Of a stretch of 6,662 nt of DNA, positions 1 through 6,239 are shown piece after piece. Each line of letters opens with the position of its first letter. Positions within the stretch are counted from its first letter, which is position 1. The stretch covers positions 1 through 6,662 of the forward strand of contig JACQED010000134.1 of assembly GCA_016200785.1 (NCBI GenBank), read 5' to 3'. This DNA comes from Chloroflexota bacterium (GTDB lineage Bacteria; Chloroflexota; Anaerolineae; Anaerolineales; JACQED01). The position numbers and the translations under genes were made by a program. The notes under the pieces are model-generated. The model was not told the origin of the DNA, searched no databases, and saw only the letters and a list, made by a program, of their open reading frames with translations.

Positions 1-688
1 GGAGCAAATCGGCGACAAGCGATTCTGTCTGCCGCCAGCGCCGGGGGAGGTAATCGCCGAGGCGCACCGGCGGCGCGCAGTAGCCCAGCAAGATTTCCGG
101 CACGTTGGCGAAGCAACTCGTCCGATGTGATCGGAGAAGCAGTTCGTAATCCTGCGCGACCGGCAGCCTTGTGTCGTATTGGTTTCTGCGAAACCACGCC
201 ATTCGGCCCAGCCACGCTGGATGGATCGACGCGAATCCGCCTGCCAAGTCGGCGCAAATGCCGGCGTGCGACTCGGGATGCCTGAGCGCGCCGTAGGCCT
301 CGCCGTCACCCCAGAAGCAGATCGCGGAACACCCAACGAGGTCGACGCCGGGATGATCGCGAAGATAAGCCACTTGCCGCGCCAGACGCTCGGGATAAGC
401 CACGTCGTCGCCGTCCAGCCGCGCGAAGTAATCGCCGCCGCCGAGCGCGATCATCTCGTTGAGTCGCACGGCGATCCGCTTCGACGTTCCGTCGGACAAC
501 ACGCGGATGCGTGGGTCGTCGAAGGAGCGCGCGACGTCGAGTGTGCCGTCGGTCGAGCCGTCGTCGTAGATGAGCAGTTCCCAGTTGGCGTGAGTCTGGC
601 GCAGAATGGATCGGATTGCCCGCGCGACCGTCCCGGCACAGTTGCGAATGGGCATCCCGATAGTGACGGGCGGGCCTGACGTCAGCAT
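1..688 (-). CDS. GT2-family glycosyltransferase, N-terminal part (cut by left window edge)
   Basis: This is a family 2 (GT-A fold) glycosyltransferase that should transfer a sugar from a nucleotide-sugar donor on the cytoplasmic side of the membrane. The reading frame is open from an ATG at 688 to the left edge, giving 229 residues with no stop. Visible motifs are the nucleotide-binding YDDGSTDGT (residues 41-49), the metal-binding DxD within RLDGDD (90-95), and QDYELLLR (179-186), which fits the catalytic-base region (ED motif) of the family. Most GT2 enzymes have 250-350 residues, so the catalytic domain is nearly complete and only the C-terminus is missing. The ATG overlaps the asnB stop by 7 bp (ATGCTGA), which suggests translational coupling. 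There is no Shine-Dalgarno sequence, and a small hairpin sits 3 nt upstream. The acceptor and sugar cannot be deduced. The family call is sure; the biological role is inferred from the neighbours. Confidence 0.93.
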   Translation of the reverse strand, partial: MLTSGPPVTIGMPIRNCAGTVARAIRSILRQTHANWELLIYDDGSTDGTLDVARSFDDPRIRVLSDGTSKRIAVRLNEMIALGGGDYFARLDGDDVAYPERLARQVAYLRDHPGVDLVGCSAICFWGDGEAYGALRHPESHAGICADLAGGFASIHPAWLGRMAWFRRNQYDTRLPVAQDYELLLRSHRTSCFANVPEILLGYCAPPVRLGDYLPRRWRQTESLVADLL

Positions 689-2586
689 TGGCCCGGTTCG
701 CCGGGATCTATCCCGAACTCGTCGAGCCAGGTGAGGAACACCATCAGGTGCCACAGGCGCGTCGTCGCGCCCTGCACACTGCGCCCCGCCCGGTCGGTTG
801 TCTGACCGAGACCCTCAGCCAAAACGCTCCCCGCGCCGGGAAAAAGATGGCGCGCGGCCGGCGAGTCGAACAGAGTCCGCGCCTCGGCGACGAAATCCTC
901 ATTCATCCACTTTCGCATCGGGATCGAAAAGCCCTGCTTGGGTCGCTTGAGCAGCTCTGGGGGAATCTTCTTCTGGAGAATCTTTCTCAGCACGACTTTG
1001 CCGAGGCCGCGACGCAATTTGAAGTCGAGCGGCAGTCGCGCCGAGAACTCGGCCAATTCGTGGTCGAGAAACGGCGCACGGACTTCGAGCGAGGCCGCCA
1101 TCGCCATCCGATCCACTTTGACGAGCATATCGTCGGGCAGAGGGTCGTACGTCCGCAAACGCTGCAAGGCAAGTAAAGGCTCCGGATGGTCGGTGTAGGC
1201 CGACCAGCGCTGGCGGATTGAATCCAGATTGCCTCGCGCGTCGAAGCCCAACAGCGCATTCAACTCGGCACTGTCGAACAGGCGAAAGATGCTCAGGAAT
1301 CGATCCGGCTGAGGCTGGCGCGCGCAGTCGAGGCCGCGCCGCAGATGGCGCAGTCGCTCATCCGGGTAAATCGCCGAGGCCAAACGAACACCCGTTGCGC
1401 CGAGCACCGCCAGCCCCGGTATCCTGGCGGCGTTGTCGATCTGCAACCCCCAGCGAAAGTCGGGATAACCGCAGAACAATTCATCGCCGCCGTCGCCGGA
1501 GAGCGCGACTGTGACGTGCCGCCGCGTCACCTCGGAAATCAGCAGCGTGGGGATGACCGAGGAGTCCATCATCGGCGCGCCGAGATGCTGGACGATCTGG
1601 CGCAGGCGTTGCCGCCTGAACGGCTCGGCTTCCATCGCGATCACTGTGTGATCCAACCCCAGTCGCCGCGCCACCTCTTCGGCGAAGGACGACTCGTCGT
1701 AGGCGCGATCGGGGAAGCGCACGGTGAAGGCGCGGACTTTGCTCGACGACTCGGCGGCCACCATCATGCAGACCAGCGACGAATCGATCCCGCCGCTGAG
1801 GAACGCGCCCAGCGGCACGTCGCTGATCATCTGTCGGCGCACGGCCTGCCGCAGCAGGCGTTCGACCTCGGCCTGAGCATCGTCAATACCGATCCGATCG
1901 TCGGGATCAAATTTCAATTCCCAGTATCGCTCGACGCGCAGTTGTCCGCCGGAGAGAAGCGCCCAATGCGCGGGGGGCAGTTGCGCGATGTCTTGCAATC
2001 CAGTCGCGGGCGGGTGCGCGAAGCCCATCGCGACGATCTCCGCAAAGGCTTCGCTATCGAGCCGGCGCGGAATGTCCACCACTTCTAAGAGCGCGGGGAT
2101 TTCCGACGCGAAGGCCAGCCGCCCGGCCGCCAGGTCGAAGTGGTAGTGAAGCGGCTTTTCGCCGAAGCGGTCGCGGGCGAGGAAGACTTCTTGCCGGCGG
2201 CGATCCCAAATGCAAAAAGCGAACATGCCGACGAGGCGCGATACTGCGCCGGGGCCGCACTCCTCGTAAAGGTGGAGGATGGCTTCGGTGTCCGAATGGG
2301 TGCTGAAAGCGTGCCCGCGCGCTTCGAGTTCCGCCCGAAGTTCGCGATAATTGTATATCTCGCCGTTGAGGACAATCGCCAGACTGCGATCTTCGTTGAA
2401 GATCGGCTGTTGGCCGGTGAGCAAATCAATGATCGCCAGCCGCCGTATGCCGAAGCACAGAGGCGGGTCGAGCAAGTGCCCCTCGTCGTCCGGCCCGCGA
2501 TGGATCGAGCACTGCGCGGCGCGCTGAATTCGCGCGAGCAGATCGTCCTGGCCTGTGGGATCGAAGATGCCGTAAATGCCGCACAT
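682..2586 (-). CDS. asnB: Asparagine synthase (glutamine-hydrolysing), AsnB type
   Basis: This 634-residue class II glutamine amidotransferase fits the family length of about 600-650. AsnB converts aspartate, glutamine and ATP to asparagine, glutamate, AMP and PPi. The start is set by the sequence MCGIYGIF: Cys2 must be N-terminal after Met removal to act as the glutaminase nucleophile, so an in-frame ATG 28 codons upstream (2670) is rejected. The glutaminase domain shows HRGPDDEG (29-36), Arg49, LNGEIYN (73-79) and SDTE (98-101). The synthetase domain shows the PPi loop SGGIDSS (264-270), SGDGGDELFCGY (363-374) and VDRMAMAASLEVRAPFLDHE (491-510). All expected key residues are present, so it should be active. 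No Shine-Dalgarno precedes the ATG. It lies 50 bp after a glycosyltransferase gene and overlaps the next one by 7 bp. In glycan clusters such paralogues can amidate sugar carboxyls instead of aspartate; the sequence alone does not decide this. Confidence 0.96.
   Translation of the reverse strand: MCGIYGIFDPTGQDDLLARIQRAAQCSIHRGPDDEGHLLDPPLCFGIRRLAIIDLLTGQQPIFNEDRSLAIVLNGEIYNYRELRAELEARGHAFSTHSDTEAILHLYEECGPGAVSRLVGMFAFCIWDRRRQEVFLARDRFGEKPLHYHFDLAAGRLAFASEIPALLEVVDIPRRLDSEAFAEIVAMGFAHPPATGLQDIAQLPPAHWALLSGGQLRVERYWELKFDPDDRIGIDDAQAEVERLLRQAVRRQMISDVPLGAFLSGGIDSSLVCMMVAAESSSKVRAFTVRFPDRAYDESSFAEEVARRLGLDHTVIAMEAEPFRRQRLRQIVQHLGAPMMDSSVIPTLLISEVTRRHVTVALSGDGGDELFCGYPDFRWGLQIDNAARIPGLAVLGATGVRLASAIYPDERLRHLRRGLDCARQPQPDRFLSIFRLFDSAELNALLGFDARGNLDSIRQRWSAYTDHPEPLLALQRLRTYDPLPDDMLVKVDRMAMAASLEVRAPFLDHELAEFSARLPLDFKLRRGLGKVVLRKILQKKIPPELLKRPKQGFSIPMRKWMNEDFVAEARTLFDSPAARHLFPGAGSVLAEGLGQTTDRAGRSVQGATTRLWHLMVFLTWLDEFGIDPGEPGQC
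692..714 (-). other. Two overlapping hairpins at the asnB/GT2 junction
   Basis: In the transcript CCCGG (705-701) and CCGGG (696-692) can pair around a CGAA tetraloop, ending 3 nt before the GT2 ATG. Just upstream, GGGAU (714-710) and AUCCC (707-703) can also pair. The two stems share the CCC at 705-703 and so exclude each other. They lie in the last codons of asnB, where translating ribosomes would open them. This would fit translation of GT2 being coupled to asnB. The stems are short, and the role is inferred. Confidence 0.35.
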
Positions 2587-2604
2587 GGTTTGGTCGTTTG
2601 GGTA

Positions 2605-2627
2605 GAGACGTTCCACTGGAGCGTCTC
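2605..2627 (-). promoter_or_regulatory. Near-perfect inverted repeat in the gap before asnB
   Basis: On the plus strand the arms are GAGACGTTCCA (2605-2615) and TGGAGCGTCTC (2617-2627) around one central base. They match except for one position (2611/2621). In the transcript this folds as a 6-bp stem, a C/A mismatch, 3 more pairs and a 3-nt loop, ending 18 nt before the asnB ATG. The sequence downstream has no U tract, so it is not a standard intrinsic terminator. It could be an operator, an mRNA processing or stability element, or chance. The symmetry is seen directly; the function is unknown. Confidence 0.45.
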
Positions 2628-2636
2628 CACGTGCCC

Positions 2637-3857
2637 CTACGGAACGTCCGGGAACATGCGCCCCGTCCAACCTTCGACGCGATAAGCGCGTTTGCCCTGC
2701 AAGCGCCAGGCCAACTCGAAGACGACGCGCCGGGCAAAGTGTGTGGCGCGCTGTTTTCCGAATACGATGGCCCCCGCTGTTTCAAGCAGCCGCCGGATCA
2801 ACCGGCACGCCGGGCCGCACGGCCGATACGCATCAGCCGGATCAGGAGATCGACGGCCGGCGGCGAACTGGTCGCGGCGCGCCCCACGACTCGCCAGCGC
2901 AAACTCCAGCGCCTCGGCGAGGCGATTGTCGTAAAGATGATCGCGCCGGGTGCGCTCGAAGCCGGCGCGGGCAATCGCGTCGCGCTCGCCGAGGTGACTC
3001 AGATAATAGGTTATCTTCTCGGCGAGGTCGTCCGAGTCGCGGAACACTGCGATTTCCTCGCCCGGCGCGTACCAACGATCCAGCCCTTCGACCCATTGCG
3101 CCAGCAGAAATCCGCCCGCGCCGGGCGTTTCAAAAACGCGCGCTTTGATCTGTGCGACCCGTCCGCTCGTCGCCGAAAACGACGACGAGGAAAAATTTAT
3201 ACAGATACGCGACTCGCGGATGACGCGCATCATCTCATCTTGGGTGACCGTGCCCGCCGGCCAGCCCAATCCAAAACACGCGACTTCAATCCCCCGGCGG
3301 CGCAGGGTTTCGATCCAATGACGCCGGTCGCCATGCGCCGCGCCGACGAACGACACCGGATATTTGCATTGTGGGGCCGGCAATGGCGGATGAAGGTGAT
3401 CGGCGTTCGCCGCCCACTGGGTCAATAGTACGTGCCCCATGCCGTCACGACGATACTTGTCCGCCGCCGCCGGATCGGTCGTCGCCACCGCGCGAAAGGC
3501 CGGGGCGATGAAGCGCGAAAAACTTTCGTAGCGCCACGAGTCGTCGGTCATCCAGGCGAGAGTCGCGGTCGGCGTCTCGGCCCCGATCCGTTCCACCGTT
3601 TCAAGCCACACGTCGTTCATGAACGGCACGTTGAGCAGAACGTCCGGCTGCTCCTGCCGGGCCAGCGCGAGAAAGGCTGCGTTTCGCTGCCGAAGATCGG
3701 CGTAACGCGCCCGATCCAGCGTGTCGAAAAAGACAGTGCCGTGTCCCAGCCGCTTTAGCGTCGGCAGAAAATTGGCGTATTCGTAGGACGGCTCGCGCGC
3801 CGGGTCGCCGTTGGCGTATCGCGCGAGGGCGCACAGGATTTTCAAACTGTGTGTCAC
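2637..3857 (-). CDS. CgeB-like glycosyltransferase (GT-B fold, glycosyl transferases group 1)
   Basis: This gene of about 406 residues resembles the CgeB-like cytoplasmic glycosyltransferases found in polysaccharide and spore-coat clusters. The N-terminus has the typical opening KILCALARYANGDP, then SYEYANFLPTLKRLGH (residues 24-39). The C-terminal nucleotide-sugar domain carries VSFVGAAHGDR (168-178), QIKARVFETPGAGGFLL (236-252) and EIAVFRDSDDLAEKITYYL (268-286). I chose the GTG at 3857 because it overlaps the methyltransferase stop as GTGA, a classic coupled start. A TTG at 3845 would give the family-like start MKIL and is a real alternative. The frame is open further upstream to 4193, but that stretch is an out-of-frame read of the methyltransferase gene. 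A basic tail of about 85 residues (322-406) follows the recognised domain, and I cannot assign it. Donor and acceptor are unknown. Confidence 0.85.
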   Translation of the reverse strand: MTHSLKILCALARYANGDPAREPSYEYANFLPTLKRLGHGTVFFDTLDRARYADLRQRNAAFLALARQEQPDVLLNVPFMNDVWLETVERIGAETPTATLAWMTDDSWRYESFSRFIAPAFRAVATTDPAAADKYRRDGMGHVLLTQWAANADHLHPPLPAPQCKYPVSFVGAAHGDRRHWIETLRRRGIEVACFGLGWPAGTVTQDEMMRVIRESRICINFSSSSFSATSGRVAQIKARVFETPGAGGFLLAQWVEGLDRWYAPGEEIAVFRDSDDLAEKITYYLSHLGERDAIARAGFERTRRDHLYDNRLAEALEFALASRGARRDQFAAGRRSPDPADAYRPCGPACRLIRRLLETAGAIVFGKQRATHFARRVVFELAWRLQGKRAYRVEGWTGRMFPDVP

Positions 3858-4924
3858 TTCTTGGTGAGACAGAGCACGGCCTCCCGCGGTGTCTCGAAGA
3901 GCGCCGCGTAATCTGCGGCCAGATCGAACATCCGGCGGAAGTCGGCAGGGCGCAGATAGCGCTGATAGGTCTGGCTGCCGTAAGAGTCGTAAGTATTGCT
4001 CCACGTGCTCTTGAAGTCGGGCATGCGCGGATTGTGGACGACGATGTTCGAGAGCCGCAGAAGCGCCCCGAGGGCGGGGAGGCTCGCCAGCGCGGCCAGC
4101 AGGCCGGTGTAAGCCAGCAGGTGATAGGGATCCCATTGGCTCAGCCGTCGGCGTTGCCACACGGTGAACCGCCAGCGCAGCCGTGAATACCACGTCGTGG
4201 GAATCGCGTAGTGAGTCGCGGCGATCTTCCCGCCCCGTTTCAAAACGCGGCTCAACTCATCCACGGCGATCTGCGAATCGCGTGTGTGCTGGATGACGCC
4301 CTCGCAGTAGACGAAGTCGAACGATTCGTCCTCGAAGGGCAGGGCGGTGATGTCGCCGTGAACGCCCACCCACTGCGGGCACTGACGCAGTTTGTGATAG
4401 GCGACCCGGATCGCCGCCGACAGATCCACCGAGACGACGGCCGCACCCTGCGAGACGAACCACCGCGATTGATCGCCCGCGCCGCAGCCGGCATCCAGCA
4501 CGACTTTGCCGTCGAAATCCTGCGGCGACAGTCCAAAGCGTGCCGCCGCCCGCCACTGCAAATCCTGCTCCGTTCGAGGGTTGGCGTCCCACACCCATTG
4601 AAATCCAAAACTCGCTACGGTCGCGCCCGGCTGGATGGAGTCGAGTTCTGCCAGGGGCGAGAGGCCGAGCCCGGCCAACCAGTCGGCGTGGCGCGATGCG
4701 CCCTCGGGCGTCGCCCACACCAGACCATCCACAATGGGATACGCCGCCCGGCTTTCGCCGACTCGCAATGCGCCGCAGTATGGCCGGCCGCACGGTTCGC
4801 GGGCGATGATGAGCGGTGTGAGTGGGCTTCGGCTCAGCCGGTCACGCCAGCGGAGCCGGTCGAAGAGGGCTTCCCCCTCCGGCAGCCGCGATGTCTTCGG
4901 CGTGGATGTCGCAGTTGAACTCAT
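3854..4924 (-). CDS. Class I SAM-dependent methyltransferase
   Basis: The product has 356 residues. The central Rossmann-like domain shows motif I VVLDAGCGAGDQSRWF (residues 141-156), the SAM-ribose acidic residue in SVDLS (165-169), DITALPFEDESFDFVYCEG (191-209, motifs around the adenine site), then IQHTRD (211-216) and LKRGGKI (228-234). The N-terminal segment ending in YPIVDGLVW (62-70) resembles the zinc-ribbon/Trm112-like module often fused to such enzymes, but only two candidate cysteines (45 and 50) remain. The C-terminal part contains TYDSYGSQTYQRYLRPADFR (311-330), a pattern familiar from methyltransferases in glycan clusters. The ATG at 4924 is the natural start, since the frame upstream is an off-frame read of the glycosyltransferase gene and intergenic DNA. 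The stop overlaps the next gene by 4 bp. A sugar or glycan O-methylation role is inferred from context; the substrate is unknown. Confidence 0.92.
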   Translation of the reverse strand: MSSTATSTPKTSRLPEGEALFDRLRWRDRLSRSPLTPLIIAREPCGRPYCGALRVGESRAAYPIVDGLVWATPEGASRHADWLAGLGLSPLAELDSIQPGATVASFGFQWVWDANPRTEQDLQWRAAARFGLSPQDFDGKVVLDAGCGAGDQSRWFVSQGAAVVSVDLSAAIRVAYHKLRQCPQWVGVHGDITALPFEDESFDFVYCEGVIQHTRDSQIAVDELSRVLKRGGKIAATHYAIPTTWYSRLRWRFTVWQRRRLSQWDPYHLLAYTGLLAALASLPALGALLRLSNIVVHNPRMPDFKSTWSNTYDSYGSQTYQRYLRPADFRRMFDLAADYAALFETPREAVLCLTKK

Positions 4925-4994
4925 GTTTATGTGAGAGCGTTTGCGCGCAGAGCAATTCGCCGGTGCGGTGATGATACCACAGCCTGCGAGACGA
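4925..4994 (-). other. 70-bp intergenic gap between GT4 and methyltransferase genes
   Basis: This is the longest non-coding gap in the window. I see no Shine-Dalgarno before the methyltransferase ATG, no terminator-like hairpin with a U tract and no convincing -35/-10 pair. A TATCAT resembling a -10 box occurs on the minus strand, but no good -35 lies at the right distance. The genes on either side are co-directional, so read-through transcription is the simplest view. Confidence 0.5.
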
Positions 4995-6236
4995 CTACCG
5001 GCCGCTCTTGACGGTCGCCCGTGCCACCCGCAAAAACGTTCGAGCGTATTGAGTGATGCGGCCCGAATGATCTCGCCGCACGGCCTCTTCGCACTCGCGT
5101 TGCGGCCCCGCCACAAGCGCGTCCCATTCATGGGCGACGAGATCGGCGAGCGCGGCAGGATCGTGCGGCGAAAAAAAACGGGCGCCGGGCGGAGTCTGTT
5201 CGCGATGGACGGGCAAATCCGACAGATACAGAGTCTTGCCAAGCGCGCGAGCCTCTTCAACGACGGTGCTCCAGCCCTCGAATAGCGACGGCTGAACGAG
5301 GGCGGCGGCGGCCCGCACGAGTTGAATCTGATCGGCGGCCGGCAAAAGGCCGAGAATGCGAATCCTACCGTTAAGGCTGTTCTCTTTGATCCAGCGTTTC
5401 AATTCGGCAAAGTGTTCGGGCCGGCGCGGGTCGTGCGTTCCGCCGGTGCAGATCAGCGGCGCGTCGAGGCCGCGATCCCGCAGGAGCCGAATCGCTTCAA
5501 AAGCCGTCGCGTGGTTCTTGTGAACCCAGAATTGATTCGGCAGGAGAAGAAACTTGCACGGCAGGTTGTATTTGGCGACAGCTTCCTCGGCTGACGCGGT
5601 GTACCACTCGTCAAGCGGGACGCTGGTGAAAGACAAAACCGAGACGCGCAGCGCCGTGCGCGGAAAGCGGGACAGCCAATCGCGGCGCGCGTCCTGACTG
5701 CTCACGACGATCTTCGGCGCGTGGCGGGCCAGTTGCGAGAAATAAAAATCGCGCCGCCATAAGTCAAGCCGCGAGAAGAATTCCGGCAGATGCAGGTGTT
5801 GCAGATCATAAGCCCAGCCGATCCACGCCGGGCGGCCTCTCGCGCCAAGCGTGATCGGGGTCGGGAACAAGACATCGCATCCGGCGCGGCGCGCGGCCCG
5901 GCGCACTTCGCCGGCCCACAGTCCTCCCACTCGCCGAGCGATCGCGCTCAGCCGTTGCGCCCGCCCGCCTCCAATCGCCGCCGATCCGGCAAGCGGAACG
6001 ACCTCGTCCACGATTGAACGAATGGAATCAAACGCCTCGGCGTTCGGCGCGGCGGTGTCCACGAACAGCGTGAGTCGCGGACGATCCGCCTCCGGCAGAG
6101 TCGCCAGCGCGCGTGCAAGGTTCAGCACGTAGTTGATGCCGCCGAAGTATTCCTGGACGGCGTTGCCGAGCAGGCCAACTCGCATGACGAGTTGCGGGTG
6201 ACGGGTGTCGAGTGCCGCCGATTGTTCACCGATCAT
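4995..6236 (-). CDS. GT4-type glycosyltransferase (glycosyl transferases group 1, GT-B fold)
   Basis: This retaining GT-B glycosyltransferase has 413 residues, a normal length for the family. The N-terminal acceptor domain opens with MRVGLLGNAVQEYFGGINYV (residues 18-37). The donor domain shows LLPNQFWVHKNH (231-242), IRILGLLP (292-299) and the EX7E-type motif in FEGWSTVVEEA (Glu320 and Glu328), followed by LSDLPVHREQ (338-347). The start is taken at 6236, 3 bp after the epimerase stop. The family more often begins at the MRVGLL methionine (6185), so 17 residues may be superfluous; neither start has a Shine-Dalgarno. An unusual run of eight T lies in codons 353-356. The gene is in tandem with the epimerase, consistent with building a glycan from the sugar that enzyme makes. 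The sugar specificity cannot be read from sequence. Confidence 0.92.
   Translation of the reverse strand: MIGEQSAALDTRHPQLVMRVGLLGNAVQEYFGGINYVLNLARALATLPEADRPRLTLFVDTAAPNAEAFDSIRSIVDEVVPLAGSAAIGGGRAQRLSAIARRVGGLWAGEVRRAARRAGCDVLFPTPITLGARGRPAWIGWAYDLQHLHLPEFFSRLDLWRRDFYFSQLARHAPKIVVSSQDARRDWLSRFPRTALRVSVLSFTSVPLDEWYTASAEEAVAKYNLPCKFLLLPNQFWVHKNHATAFEAIRLLRDRGLDAPLICTGGTHDPRRPEHFAELKRWIKENSLNGRIRILGLLPAADQIQLVRAAAALVQPSLFEGWSTVVEEARALGKTLYLSDLPVHREQTPPGARFFSPHDPAALADLVAHEWDALVAGPQRECEEAVRRDHSGRITQYARTFLRVARATVKSGR
5171..5178 (-). other. Eight-T run (possible slippage site) inside the GT4 gene
   Basis: The coding strand reads CGT TTT TTT TCG at codons 353-356, a long homopolymer for such a GC-rich gene. 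Loss of one T in the transcript, or a +1 ribosomal shift, would enter a frame without stops through 4925 and continue in the methyltransferase frame to 3854. That would give a fused product of about 793 residues. The unshifted frame encodes a sensible GT4 C-terminus, so it is the normal product. Slippage is a possibility, not shown. Confidence 0.3.
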
Positions 6237-6239
6237 TGT

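Noticed and set aside
179..679. 166-codon open frame on the plus strand at the left end
   Set aside because: The opposite strand carries an uninterrupted GT2 frame with DGSTDGT and DGDD motifs across the same bases.
1345..2088. 247-codon open frame on the plus strand
   Set aside because: It is antisense to the well-conserved asnB and its protein has no recognisable domain.
2587..2627. Intrinsic terminator between the CgeB-like gene and asnB
   Set aside because: The hairpin is followed by UACCCAAAC rather than a U tract, so it does not fit a standard terminator.
2587..2670. Possible 28-residue N-terminal extension of asnB
   Set aside because: Cys2 must become the N-terminal residue for glutaminase activity, and the extension overlaps the end of the upstream gene and the inverted repeat.
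2598..3428. 276-codon open frame on the plus strand
   Set aside because: It lies antisense to the CgeB-like gene and the asnB leader, its translation shows no known motif, and long antisense open frames are expected in GC-rich coding DNA.
4211..4918. 235-codon open frame on the plus strand
   Set aside because: It is antisense to the methyltransferase gene, whose motifs are clear, and the translation is Arg/Pro/Ala-rich shadow sequence.
4940..4994. Promoter with TATCAT as a -10 box before the methyltransferase
   Set aside because: No acceptable -35 hexamer lies 16-18 bp upstream, and the neighbouring genes are co-directional.
4925..5260. Possible 112-residue N-terminal extension of the methyltransferase
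   Set aside because: It is an off-frame reading of the GT4 gene plus intergenic DNA, with shadow-like composition; it is kept only as the basis of the slippage idea.
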